From the NCBI GenBank assembly GCA_018266795.1, contig JAFDZV010000035.1:96443-160442 (forward strand): DNA of 64,000 nt. The letters are read 5' to 3'. Below, piece after piece: positions 9,534 to 18,452 of the stretch (position 1 is the first letter of the stretch; every line of letters begins with the position of its first letter). The notes below the pieces were generated by a model. It saw only the letters and a program-made list of their open reading frames with translations, was not told where the DNA came from and searched no databases. The DNA comes from Bacteroidota bacterium. GTDB taxonomy: Bacteria > Bacteroidota > Ignavibacteria > OLB7. Position numbers and translations under genes: made by a program.

Positions 9534-9841
9534 GGTGGTAGAACTCCATCCGTATGTGATACGCCTGTGGTGTGGCGTCGACGATCAGCTCGCGCACGCA
9601 CATGCGGCAAGTCGTCGTCGCTCTGGCACAAGAGTATATCACCGGATGGCCCGAAGAAAGGAGATTGCGTCTCCATTCAGGGGCAAAAATTCGTCCACAT
9701 CGAATGCTGCGAAGCGGTGAGCATGTACGAGTCAAAGAACGGGGAGAAGCTGGTTGCCAGCGGTCATTGGCCGGTCGTTAGTGGTCGGTTGCGAGATACG
9801 CAATACGACGAACTACTGACTACTGGCCAATAACTACTGAC
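9534..9841. other. Gap between yidD and the methyltransferase
   Basis: No convincing gene. The yidD-proximal part is a heptamer hairpin. The rest carries one TCGTCCACA (9691-9699), a 7/9 match to the DnaA box and identical to one in the rpmH-dnaA gap. Confidence 0.5.
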
Positions 9842-9843
9842 TC
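9751..9843. repeat. Heptamer inverted repeat overlapping the yidD stop
   Basis: The left arm (GGTTGCCAGCGGTCATTGG...) and the right arm (CGAACTACTGACTACTGGCC... to 9843) are complementary in the GGTCGTTAGTGGTCGG/ACTACTGACTACTGGCC stretches. The right arm runs into the yidD stop codon. Confidence 0.75.
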
Positions 9844-10141
9844 ACGGCACCGGATCGAATCCGCCCGGATGAAACGGGTGGCACTTCAGTATCCTCACAA
9901 CTCCCAGCCGGATTCCCTTCAACGCTCCATACTTGAGAATGGCCTGGCGTGTATACTCGGAGCAGGTGGGATGAAAGCGGCAGGAAGGGGGAGCCAGCGG
10001 CGAGATGTATCGTTGATAGAGGCGAATGATGCCGGCGAGCGTCCGGCGCAGCGGGCCGGCATTCTGTTCCAGCAACCGGACGCTCCGATCGTTCACGTCG
10101 GCATCTCGTTCATCGGCATTATCGTTGCTCACCTGTTGCAT
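9842..10141 (-). CDS. yidD: Membrane protein insertion efficiency factor YidD
   Basis: A 99-residue small membrane-associated protein thought to help YidC. It shows the family core [27 protein letters not shown], with the cysteine pair, then [30 protein letters not shown]. Start: ATG at 10141, overlapping the 3' end of rnpA by 23 bases; a TTG at 10168 would extend it. The N-terminal 30 residues are acidic and less conserved. It sits in the canonical place after rnpA. Confidence 0.93.
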   Translation of the reverse strand: MQQVSNDNADERDADVNDRSVRLLEQNAGPLRRTLAGIIRLYQRYISPLAPPSCRFHPTCSEYTRQAILKYGALKGIRLGVVRILKCHPFHPGGFDPVP

Positions 10142-10544
10142 CGTTGCGCCTGCGAAGACGTTTTGCAAGCGCGTCGAGTGCCGCCCGCATCTGTGCTTCG
10201 ATCACATCGAACCGCGGGTTGACCGCCTGCTGCGGCGTCCCCGACCAGAGAAAAACGATTGAGAGATCGAGACCTCCGGGGAGGCCGGCAGCGAAGGACG
10301 TACGTTGCAGCCTGTATGTTTCGCGCAACAGCCTGCGCACTCTGTTTCGACGTACGGCGCCACCGGTACCACGACGAACAACGAACCCGGCTCGGATTGC
10401 TCCGGCGCCGGGTTGATGCACGATGTATTTCAGTATCAGCTCTCCTCGGCGCAAACCCTCGCCCGAGCGAAAGATCGAGCCGAAGGCATCGTAACCGCGC
10501 AGTCGTGCTTCCCGCGGCAGTCCCGCTTGCGGGCGATTCTGCAT
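10119..10544 (-). CDS. rnpA: Ribonuclease P protein component
   Basis: A 141-residue basic protein that binds RNase P RNA for tRNA 5' maturation. The ATG at 10544 is preceded by AGGAG at 5-nt spacing, which fixes the start. Family features are the N-terminal [18 protein letters not shown], the [26 protein letters not shown]-binding helix with the RNR signature, and the basic C-terminus. It lies 66 bases downstream of rpmH and overlaps yidD. Confidence 0.93.
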   Translation of the reverse strand: MQNRPQAGLPREARLRGYDAFGSIFRSGEGLRRGELILKYIVHQPGAGAIRAGFVVRRGTGGAVRRNRVRRLLRETYRLQRTSFAAGLPGGLDLSIVFLWSGTPQQAVNPRFDVIEAQMRAALDALAKRLRRRNDATGEQR

Positions 10545-10609
10545 GACGCTCCTGGAATGCACTGACATCTTCCTGCATCGAGGCATGCATCCCCGATGCG
10601 CCACGGTTA

Positions 10610-10768
10610 CTAGCGGGAGTAGCGAGGCTCGTCGCTGACGGTGAGGCGCCAACGTCCCTTGGCCCGGCGACGCGCCAGAACCTTGCGCCCGTTCTTCGAG
10701 GACATCCGCTCGCGGAAGCCGTGCTTGTTGCGCCGCTTGCGGCGGCTCGGCTGATAAGTACGCTTCAT
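10610..10768 (-). CDS. rpmH: Ribosomal protein bL34
   Basis: A 52-residue gene read directly from the minus strand. It starts [20 protein letters not shown], continues with [19 protein letters not shown], and ends DEPRYSR. This is the complete bL34 signature. It heads the rpmH-rnpA-yidD block and faces away from dnaA, the classic bacterial origin arrangement. Confidence 0.97.
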   Translation of the reverse strand: MKRTYQPSRRKRRNKHGFRERMSSKNGRKVLARRRAKGRWRLTVSDEPRYSR

Positions 10769-11250
10769 GACTCTTCGTGCTTGTAGCCTCCATCATGGAG
10801 CACCGCACTGCCGAACGGCGATGAGGTGCAACCCGCTGCTGATGGAAGCTGTTTTTGAGTTGCTGTTTCGATTACAGAAGGGCAAAGATACGAACCGAAT
10901 GATTCTATGCCATCATAATCCCGTTTCATCTTGCTACGGCCTCAGAAAATCTTCCGTGGAACTGTGGAACTGTTGCGCCTCGAATTGCCCGCGTTGTAAC
11001 TTCGTCCACAAGCTTTCCGCACATCCTCTTTCTGGAAGACGGTCCTTCATCTCCCTGCCGTCGCCACCGGAAGAAGAGTTATTCCCAAACGACTCAGGCA
11101 CCGTTACATGCCCGGAATCCCTCGTGGATCGATCCGGGCGAGTGCGTCGTATGCCCCTATCGTTCGGTAGAGCGTCGCTGAACACCCCGCCATCGGCGTC
11201 CGGAAAGCTTCTCGAAACGGCAACCGTAACGAGACGAACGCGCGGACGGA
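10769..11250. other. rpmH-dnaA intergenic region, candidate oriC
   Basis: This 482-base gap between divergent rpmH and dnaA is where many bacteria carry oriC. It is less GC-rich than its flanks in the part near rpmH. DnaA-box-like sites are weak: TCGTCCACA at 11002-11010 (7/9), TTATTCCCA at 11079-11087 (one mismatch to TTATNCACA), and a direct repeat GTGGAACT twice at 10956-10971. No perfect TTATCCACA was found, so the assignment rests mainly on gene context. Confidence 0.5.
10883..10890 (-). promoter_or_regulatory. Putative -7 element of the rpmH promoter
   Basis: On the minus strand the sequence reads TATCTTTG, a perfect match to the Bacteroidota -7 consensus TAnnTTTG, about 115 nt upstream of the rpmH ATG. 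No clear TTTG -33 element was found, so confidence is low. Confidence 0.35.
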
Positions 11251-12813
11251 ATGATATCAACCCTACTCACGTACGACACAAAGCCTGCCCCGGCAGGCAC
11301 CGGCGATCAGGATGCATTCGTGCCTTCCCCCGTATCGGCACACACTCCGCGCGAGGCGTGGGATGCGTGCCTGGAGATCGTCCAGGGGAGCATCACTCAT
11401 CAGGCATTCAAGACCTGGTTCGAACCGACGAAGGCGATCAGACTGGAAGAGGCCACGCTCACCGTACAGGTGCCCAGCCGTTTCTTCTACGAATGGATCG
11501 AGGAGCACTACTACGGCCTGCTTCGCAAGAGCATCGTGCAGGTGCTGGGGGAGGGGGCCCGGCTGATCTATCACGCTGCCGGCGACGATGTTGTTGAAAC
11601 CGCCTACGATCGCGCCGTGACGCTTCCGGTGCGCGCTGCGGAGCATGCATCCGATGCGCCGCAGCGCCGCACCGGCCCGGTGTTCTCGCCGATCGCATCA
11701 TCCATGTTCCAGCAGCCGGTACGCGCCGCCAATCAGGCGCCGGCCCCATCGAATCCCACACAGTCCGGTACGACTCCCCAGCAAAGCTATCTCAATCCGA
11801 GATACACGTTCGAGAACTTCATCACCGGGGACTGCAATCAGCTTGCCTATGCCGCGGCGCAGGCAATTGCCGACAATCCCGGCGGCACACGGTTCAACCC
11901 GCTGGTTGTGTATGGGGGTGTGGGGCTTGGGAAGACACATCTGGTGCAGGCGATCGGCCATGCGATCCTTGGAGCCCGCCCCAACTGCTCGGTGGTCTAC
12001 ACCAGTTCGGAACGGTTTACCTACGAGTTCGTCAATGCCATCCAGCACAACAAGTCGCAGGAGTTCACGAATTACTATCGCTCCGTCGACGTGCTGATCG
12101 TGGACGATATCCAGTTCTTCGCCGACAAGGAGAAGACGCAGGACAACTTCTTCCATACGTTCAATGCCCTGCATCAGTACGGCAAGCAGATCATTCTCAC
12201 CAGCGACGTTCCCCCCAAGCAACTGCGCGGCGTGGACGATCGCCTGATCAGCCGTTTCCAGTGGGGGCTCACAACGGACATCCAGCCGCCGGATCTCGAG
12301 ACCCGCATCGCGATCCTTCAGAAGATGTCCACCGATGAAGGATATCAGCTTCCGGGAGATGTTATCGATTACATCGCCCGGAACGTCACCACCTCCGTTC
12401 GCGAACTGGAGGGATGCCTCATCTCGCTCCTCGCGGAATGCTCGCTCCGCAACCTCTCGCTCACGCTGGATCTCACGCGCGAGGTGATCAGCGGCATCGC
12501 CTCCGTGCCGGAGCAGGTTGTGAACGTGGAGCAGATTCAATCCGTTGTCTGCACGCAGCTCAACATTCCCCACTCGCTTCTCGTGGGGAAGACCCGCAAG
12601 CAGGAGATCGTGTTCGCCCGCCAGGTTGCGATGTACCTGATCCGCGAGCTGACCGGCGCGTCGCTGAAGACGATCGGCAATCATTTCGGCGGCCGCGATC
12701 ACACAACCGTGATGCACGCGATCAGCACCATCGAAACGCAGCGTACCCGCGATGACCATACGCGCCGCATCCTCTCCGCCGCGCGCCGCGAGCTTGGCGT
12801 GAACGATCGCTAG
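11251..12813 (+). CDS. dnaA: Chromosomal replication initiator protein DnaA
   Basis: A 520-residue AAA+ initiator. Domain I (about 30-115) includes ITHQAFKTWFEPTKAI. A variable linker, domain II, spans about 115-180. Domain III starts at YTFENFITGDCN, with Walker A GGVGLGKTH near 221 and Walker B VLIVDDIQF near 280, plus the DDRLISRFQWGL sensor/arginine-finger region. Domain IV carries the DNA-binding signature GRDHTTVMHA near 481-490. The ATG at 11251 fits the family length. It is followed by a strong hairpin at 12849. Confidence 0.97.
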   Translation: MISTLLTYDTKPAPAGTGDQDAFVPSPVSAHTPREAWDACLEIVQGSITHQAFKTWFEPTKAIRLEEATLTVQVPSRFFYEWIEEHYYGLLRKSIVQVLGEGARLIYHAAGDDVVETAYDRAVTLPVRAAEHASDAPQRRTGPVFSPIASSMFQQPVRAANQAPAPSNPTQSGTTPQQSYLNPRYTFENFITGDCNQLAYAAAQAIADNPGGTRFNPLVVYGGVGLGKTHLVQAIGHAILGARPNCSVVYTSSERFTYEFVNAIQHNKSQEFTNYYRSVDVLIVDDIQFFADKEKTQDNFFHTFNALHQYGKQIILTSDVPPKQLRGVDDRLISRFQWGLTTDIQPPDLETRIAILQKMSTDEGYQLPGDVIDYIARNVTTSVRELEGCLISLLAECSLRNLSLTLDLTREVISGIASVPEQVVNVEQIQSVVCTQLNIPHSLLVGKTRKQEIVFARQVAMYLIRELTGASLKTIGNHFGGRDHTTVMHAISTIETQRTRDDHTRRILSAARRELGVNDR

Positions 12814-12848
12814 TTCGGCCCTCCCAGCGGGCAATCGGTCTACAATAC

Positions 12849-12886
12849 AGAACCGCCGTTCCACGGACTCGTGGAACGGCGGTTCT
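12849..12886 (+). terminator. Terminator-type hairpin after dnaA
   Basis: Perfect 17-bp stem (AGAACCGCCGTTCCACG and its complement) with a GACT loop, 36 nt after the dnaA stop. It lacks a U tract, but stem strength and position suggest a transcription end. Confidence 0.65.
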
Positions 12887-12887
12887 C

Positions 12888-12965
12888 GTTGGTGGTCAAT
12901 CGTCAGTAGTCAGTTGCCAGTGGAACATGCATCAACTGACTACTGACGACCAACAACTGACAACG
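12888..12965. repeat. Heptamer inverted repeat
   Basis: The left arm GTTGGTGGTCAATCGTCAGT... and the right arm CAACTGACTACTGACGACCA... are nearly perfectly complementary around a short spacer. The element ends 2 nt from the stop codon of the converging secreted-protein gene. Confidence 0.85.
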
Positions 12966-12967
12966 AT

Positions 12968-15900
12968 TTACTTCACGTATATCATCGTGCGCGAAAGCGT
13001 TGCGCCGCCTTCAGTTGTAAGCACGCAGCGATATGCACCGGATGCCAGGCCGGCGGGATCGAACTCGACGGCGTGCGAGCCGGCATCGTAGCGATCGTCA
13101 ACCAGCGTGTTCACCGGCCGGCCGGCGGCGTCGAACACGGCCAGCCGGACGTGCATCGCCTTCGGCAGTGTGAACGCAATCCGCGTTGTGGTCACGAACG
13201 GATTCGGCGTGTTCTGTTCCAGCGCCATCCCATCGGGAACCGTCGCCCCGGCAACACCGAGCAGCGGAGGCGGTCCTGCGGAGTTGTGGCTGTCGCAGCT
13301 GATGATCTTGTAGATGTTGCCGCTGTAATCGCTCACCCAGAGGTTGCTGTCGCGCGGGTCCAGTTCCAGGCCGCGTGCATTGATATAGCCGGAGAGGATG
13401 GGGGACGTCAGGGAGATCTGGCACTGGTTCTGCTGATCCGGGAGTGTGAACTTGTTCGCCACCGCGGTCTGCAGCGCCTCACCCGTGAAGTCCGTGATCA
13501 CCTGATAGATCGTCTTGCCGTCCGGGCCGAGTGTTGCGCCTCGCGGCCCGTACTGCACCCGGTTGTTCCGCTGCAGCTGCTGGATCAGCGTGGCAGGGTT
13601 CGACGCATCCAGAAGGAACATGTTCTGGCTGCCGTTGCGATCGGTCACCAGAAGCTGATCGCCCGAAGGATTCGGGAGATAGACCAGGCCGATCGGATAG
13701 GAGGCTCTGGATGTCCAGCGGCCAACCTGATGCCCGCTCTTGTCCACCTCGAAGAGGAGGCCGCCCGGCGAGGCATCGGATGTGTTGTTCAGCTTGTGTA
13801 TGAACAGGTGCCCGTTCTTCGGATTGAACGCCATGTCCGTGAACAGGCTGTCGCCGATCGAGGCGTCCAGCTGCACCCTGCCCACCGTTGCAAGCGTGTT
13901 CGGATCCAGCTGAAGCAGTTTGCTGCCGGCGAAGTCGGATGCCCAGAGGTATTGGCCGTCGTAGGCGAGGCCGTACGGAACGGATGTCACCTGTGCGGCG
14001 CGCACCAGGCCCCCCACGGAGAACTTCGTGATCGTGAAGCTGTTGCTGGTTGCCGTCTTGCCCGCGTCCGTCATGGATGTAACGCGCACGCGCGCCTGCA
14101 CCGAGGCGGTATCGAAGACGTTCCAGCGGAACGATGTCACGTTGTCGATCAGCGGATACCAGTGCCCGCCGTCGTCCAGCGACACCTCGATCTTCACCGC
14201 GCCGGATATGTTGCTCCAACTGATTGCATGCTGTGTGCCCGCCATCCAGACCTCACCTCCCTGCGGCGAGAGGATGGAAGGGGGAAGGTCCGGCTTCTCG
14301 AGCGCGATCTCCCACATCGAACGTCCGTGCGATGCCATGCGGAGCTTGCCGGATGACTTGTGCACTTCCAGATCGGCCACCGCAACGCGCGGCAGACCCT
14401 GATTGTAGTTGGACCACGACTTGCCGCCGTCGGTGGAGATGAACATGCCGATGTCGCTTCCAACGTAGATGATGTTCTCGTCATCGGGGTGGAGTGCGAT
14501 GGCGTTCATCGGGATATCGGGGAGCTCGCCGCTGATATCGGTCCATGTCTCGCCGAAGTCCGCGGACTTGAAGACGTGGCCGCTGTAGAAGCCGGAGACG
14601 GTCATGTACACGGTACCGGCCTTCGTTCTGGAGGGGGCGAAATCGGTGATCGCGCGATTCGGCGCGCCGGGCGCCGTAGTGCGATCGTCCCAGTGATCGC
14701 CGCCGTCCTGGCTTACGAAGATCTCGCCGCGATCCGATCCGGCGTAGATCACGCTGGTGTTCACCGGCGAGATGCCGATTGCCGACGACTGCCCCTGCAG
14801 CGTCAGGTTGCTGGCCACCCAGGAGTTCCCCTGATCGAATGTTGCGTAGATCGTGTGACGGCCGTGCCACAGTGTGGAGGGGGTGCCCGGGTCCATAACC
14901 AGCGGGGCGGACCATGCGGCCGCATCGTTCGGATCGATGCCGTTCATGATCGAAACCGTGCTGCCGCCGAGATCGATCCGGCGCAGATCGCCGTTCGGAT
15001 TTTCCGCGTAGATGAGGTTCGGATTCGTGTAGTCCACGCAGACATAGAATCCGTCGCCGCCGAGCACATTGCCGGCGAAGCTGGATGCGGAGGATACCGT
15101 CCCGTTGTCCTGCGTTCCGCCGTATGTGGTCGAGGGCTTGGACTGATCCACCGCCATCGCGTAGAACTGCGTGATCGCCAGCCCGTTGGACTTCTTGGCA
15201 TAGGTTGTGCCGTTGTCGTCGCTCCGGTACAGGCCGCCGTCGTTGCCGAGATAGATCACATCGGTGTTGGCAGGATCGAACGCGAGGGAGTGATGATCCG
15301 GATGCGGGGCATTGCCGCCGGCATAGGAGTTGATGTAGTACCAGTTGTTTCCGCCGTCGGTAGTGCGCACGATGCTGATGCCGGCCGCCACGCAGGTGTT
15401 CGGATCGTTCGGCTTCACCACCAGGACGTTGTTGTACCAGCCCTGTGTGTTGCTTCCCAGGTTCAGGAAGTCCTGGCCGCTGTAGACCGTTATCCAGCTG
15501 TCGCCGGAATTGGTGGACTTGTAGATGCGTGCGTAGTTGGTGGCCGTGGTGCCGGTGCCGTTGGTTTCATGGATCAGCGCATAGAGCACGCTCGGGTTCG
15601 AAGGCGCACACTGCACGGAGGTGCGCCCCTTCGTGTTGCCGATCTGCCCCAGGTCCACATTCTTTTCCACCCACGTCTTTCCGCCGTCATCGGAGCGATA
15701 GACGCCCTTGGACATGGTGGCGACCCACAACTGATTCTGGTTGGAGGGATTCACCGTGACGTCGGAGACGGCGTCGGTGAAGGTGCGCGACCACGTGTTG
15801 CCGCCATCCTCGGAACGGTACAGCCCGCCGTTGTTCTTGGTGGCGCCGGCGAAGAGCAGGTTGCTGTTCGCCGGATGTACCACGACCTTGGAGAAGGCGC

Positions 15901-16483
15901 CCACGTTGGTGAGCCCGATCGGCCGCCACGTGCTCCCGCCGTTGACCGACTTGAACAGGCCGGCGCCGTTGTAGGCGTCGATATTGGAACTCATCTCACC
16001 GCTTCCCGCGTAGACCGTGTTCGGGTTCCTGGGATCGATCGCGATGGCGCCCATGGATATTGCGTTCTCGAAGTCCATGATCGGTGACCAGCTTTCGCCA
16101 CGATCGGTGGACTTCCACACTCCGCCGTCGGCCGCGCCGATATAGACGGTTTTCCCGTCGGTAGGGTGGCAGGCGATGGAGTTGATGCGGCCGCCGATGT
16201 TGGACGGACCGATCATCTGCCATTGATTGACCGAGAGCATGCTCTGGCCGTCGTGGCCGAAGCGCGGAATCTTGGAGTCGCTCTGATACAGCGCCTCGAG
16301 CCGGGCATTCTGCGGAATGCGCCCGAACGGATAGGCACGCATGCCGTAGAAGTACAGCTCACGCTGTTTCGGTGTAAGCCCTGGCTCGGTTGTCTGAAGC
16401 ACCTGCTGCTGCGCCGGAAGCGTTCCGCTCAGCAGTACGAACGCCAGAGCCAGGAGCGAGGCACGGAGTGTGATTGATCCCAT
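12968..16483 (-). CDS. Secreted VPS10/BNR-repeat protein with T9SS sorting domain
   Basis: A 1171-residue secreted protein. From the ATG at 16483 it has a signal peptide, MGSITLRASLLALAFVLLSG ending near PAQ. The first ~800 residues form tandem BNR/Asp-box units such as GVWKSTDRGESW, LYRSEDGGNTWSR and GVYRSDDGGKTW, as in sortilin-type or xyloglucanase-like propellers. A second region (about 890-1080) looks like a further beta-propeller. The last ~80 residues (TPNPFVTTTRIAFTLPK ... GAYRCVLTTEGG) form a type A T9SS sorting domain. The function is probably cell-surface binding or a surface hydrolase; no catalytic residues were assigned. It has two paralogs, at 58642 and 62449. Confidence 0.88.
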   Translation of the reverse strand: MGSITLRASLLALAFVLLSGTLPAQQQVLQTTEPGLTPKQRELYFYGMRAYPFGRIPQNARLEALYQSDSKIPRFGHDGQSMLSVNQWQMIGPSNIGGRINSIACHPTDGKTVYIGAADGGVWKSTDRGESWSPIMDFENAISMGAIAIDPRNPNTVYAGSGEMSSNIDAYNGAGLFKSVNGGSTWRPIGLTNVGAFSKVVVHPANSNLLFAGATKNNGGLYRSEDGGNTWSRTFTDAVSDVTVNPSNQNQLWVATMSKGVYRSDDGGKTWVEKNVDLGQIGNTKGRTSVQCAPSNPSVLYALIHETNGTGTTATNYARIYKSTNSGDSWITVYSGQDFLNLGSNTQGWYNNVLVVKPNDPNTCVAAGISIVRTTDGGNNWYYINSYAGGNAPHPDHHSLAFDPANTDVIYLGNDGGLYRSDDNGTTYAKKSNGLAITQFYAMAVDQSKPSTTYGGTQDNGTVSSASSFAGNVLGGDGFYVCVDYTNPNLIYAENPNGDLRRIDLGGSTVSIMNGIDPNDAAAWSAPLVMDPGTPSTLWHGRHTIYATFDQGNSWVASNLTLQGQSSAIGISPVNTSVIYAGSDRGEIFVSQDGGDHWDDRTTAPGAPNRAITDFAPSRTKAGTVYMTVSGFYSGHVFKSADFGETWTDISGELPDIPMNAIALHPDDENIIYVGSDIGMFISTDGGKSWSNYNQGLPRVAVADLEVHKSSGKLRMASHGRSMWEIALEKPDLPPSILSPQGGEVWMAGTQHAISWSNISGAVKIEVSLDDGGHWYPLIDNVTSFRWNVFDTASVQARVRVTSMTDAGKTATSNSFTITKFSVGGLVRAAQVTSVPYGLAYDGQYLWASDFAGSKLLQLDPNTLATVGRVQLDASIGDSLFTDMAFNPKNGHLFIHKLNNTSDASPGGLLFEVDKSGHQVGRWTSRASYPIGLVYLPNPSGDQLLVTDRNGSQNMFLLDASNPATLIQQLQRNNRVQYGPRGATLGPDGKTIYQVITDFTGEALQTAVANKFTLPDQQNQCQISLTSPILSGYINARGLELDPRDSNLWVSDYSGNIYKIISCDSHNSAGPPPLLGVAGATVPDGMALEQNTPNPFVTTTRIAFTLPKAMHVRLAVFDAAGRPVNTLVDDRYDAGSHAVEFDPAGLASGAYRCVLTTEGGATLSRTMIYVK

Positions 16484-16602
16484 GTCAATGACCAGATATG
16501 ATGATGTGAGACGGAAATTCGTATCGCATTCGGATGTCTTCCGGCTTCTCGGAGGGCCGAGGTACGGGGCCGGAGACGCTCCTCGAGTATAACACCGCAA
16601 CC

Positions 16603-16660
16603 GGACCGGAGTCTCAGGCTGGCCGGAGTCACGGATCGATCGGCCGGAGTCACGGATCGG
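16603..16660. repeat. 21-bp tandem repeat
   Basis: GGCCGGAGTCACGGATCGATC at 16621-16641 is followed by a near-copy at 16642, with a degenerate partial copy before it. It lies in the gap between dacB and the T9SS protein gene. Period 21 equals that of the repeat at 58238. Confidence 0.65.
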
Positions 16661-16708
16661 ACGGACAGCCGCGTCCACGCCGTTCGCCTCCGGCGTGCAG
16701 GGAGATAT

Positions 16709-18295
16709 CTATCCTTTGCGGGAGAAACTTGCAAGACGCATCGCTATCAGATCCTGCGCCGTATTAACGACGCTCGTGGGAACCGAATAGTTGTTGGCCA
16801 CGATGCTGTAGGCCAGCAGCTCGCCGTCGCGTGTCCTGACGTAGCCGCTCAGCGCACGGATTCCCCCCAGGTATCCCGTCTTGCCGACGACATTGTTCTC
16901 GGCCAGGGAGTTGCGCATGCGGCTGGCCAGCGTGCCGTCCCGTCCGGCGATCGCAAGGGACTCCGTGAAGTCGCTCGCGATCGGCGACCGATGAGCCCAG
17001 CGGAGAAGCGTCGTGATATCCGCCGGGGCGATCATATCCTGCCGCGAGAGGCCGGAGCCGTCGTACAGGCGGATATGCTCCACATCCACGCCGATCTCGG
17101 CCAGCATCCGCTTCACCACCTCCACGCCTGCGGCCGTGGAACCATTGCTCATGAACTCGCGCCCCAGCTTCTTCAGAATCATCTCCGCGGAGAGATTCAG
17201 GCTCTGCTTGTTGGTTGCCGCAACAATCGCGCGCAGTTGAGGCGACAGCCACGTTGCGACCCCGCGCAGCGAGCCATAGGAGAATCGCTCCGGATAGTCC
17301 GCCGCATTGAAGGCCATGCCGTGAACCACGATGCCGTTTCGTTCCAGTTCCTCCTTCACCAGCGTGGCGAAGAAGAGCGGCGGATGGTCCACGCTGACAT
17401 GCTCCACATAGGGCTCCGCGTTGGCCGCGATATTGCCGCTGACGGTAATCACGCTGCCGCCGCGTTCACGGCGGATGTCGAGCGTGGAGGCGGAGTCGCC
17501 GCGCGAGGTGGTTGCCGTCACCTTGATCGATATATAGGCAGTCGAGGGCGACACGTCTATTGAGACCGGCGCACCCTGTTCCCTGCCGGGCTTCACGGTT
17601 ATCTCCACGCCGTTGTCGTAGATCGCGGCGCCGCTGATCTGTGCGTTGAAGCCGAACGGCTCATCGTCCCATGCCCAGCCCGGAGCGTAGGGAACCGAAT
17701 CGAAGCACGCGGCGTCCACCAGGACATTCTGCAGCGAATGGATGCCGAGGGAGTCCAGCGACCGGGCCCATCCGCGGATCATACTGCGCGGATCCACGCC
17801 GAAGCTGGGGGAGATCGACGGATCGCCCGACGTCCGGATTACCAGATTGCCGCTCAACTGGCCGTCAGCACCTATCGTGCCGCCGATGAAGAGATCGGTA
17901 GCGTAACGATAGTCGCCGCCAAGCCGGCGAAGCGCTGCAGCCGTTGTGAGCAGCTTGATGTTCGACGCCACCTGCCGGTTGCGCGCATCCTGAAAGTGAT
18001 ACAGCAACTCGCCGTTGTCGCACGATACCACGGAGATCCCCCACGAGGCATCGATGAAATTCCGGTCCGCCAGAATGCTCGTGATGTCCCGGGCCAGAAC
18101 CCCGATCGCCTGCCGGCTGCGCTGCGACGCCGGATACCCCGGCATGCTTTCGGCCGGCTGCGCAGCGGCATGAGGGATCGCTGCAAGCTGAATGCCAATG
18201 CCGCACGCGGCTGCCAGCGCCAGCATCCTGCGGTTGCGCAGGAGGCTGGCGGCAGGTGAATGCGAGTGGGATGACGTGCAGCTTGGGGTTGCCAT
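16709..18295 (-). CDS. dacB: D-alanyl-D-alanine carboxypeptidase/endopeptidase, PBP4 (S13) family
   Basis: A 528-residue periplasmic peptidoglycan hydrolase. A signal peptide follows NRRMLALAAACGIGIQLAAIPHAAA. The three penicillin-binding motifs are present: SNIK (Ser111 and Lys114), SLN in KQSLNLSAEMILKKLG, and KTG in VVGKTGYLGG. The insert between the first and second motifs is long, as in the S13 family. It cleaves D-Ala-D-Ala or crosslinks during wall remodelling. An internal ATG at 18226 is an alternative start. Confidence 0.93.
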   Translation of the reverse strand: MATPSCTSSHSHSPAASLLRNRRMLALAAACGIGIQLAAIPHAAAQPAESMPGYPASQRSRQAIGVLARDITSILADRNFIDASWGISVVSCDNGELLYHFQDARNRQVASNIKLLTTAAALRRLGGDYRYATDLFIGGTIGADGQLSGNLVIRTSGDPSISPSFGVDPRSMIRGWARSLDSLGIHSLQNVLVDAACFDSVPYAPGWAWDDEPFGFNAQISGAAIYDNGVEITVKPGREQGAPVSIDVSPSTAYISIKVTATTSRGDSASTLDIRRERGGSVITVSGNIAANAEPYVEHVSVDHPPLFFATLVKEELERNGIVVHGMAFNAADYPERFSYGSLRGVATWLSPQLRAIVAATNKQSLNLSAEMILKKLGREFMSNGSTAAGVEVVKRMLAEIGVDVEHIRLYDGSGLSRQDMIAPADITTLLRWAHRSPIASDFTESLAIAGRDGTLASRMRNSLAENNVVGKTGYLGGIRALSGYVRTRDGELLAYSIVANNYSVPTSVVNTAQDLIAMRLASFSRKG

Positions 18296-18452
18296 GTTAA
18301 CACGGAAACTTACACTGCCACGGCGGAAGGAACAAGGAACAGTGGGGGATCGTTCCGGCTGGTGAATTCGCCGGCGGGTTCGCCGGCACGAGGCTTCGCG
18401 GATCGTGGCGGCCCCTGTCCGAAGCTTGTCCGAAAAATCGTACTTTCATGGC

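Noticed and set aside
14360-16087. Long frame opposite the first BNR/T9SS gene
   Set aside because: Same reason: antisense to a well-supported gene.
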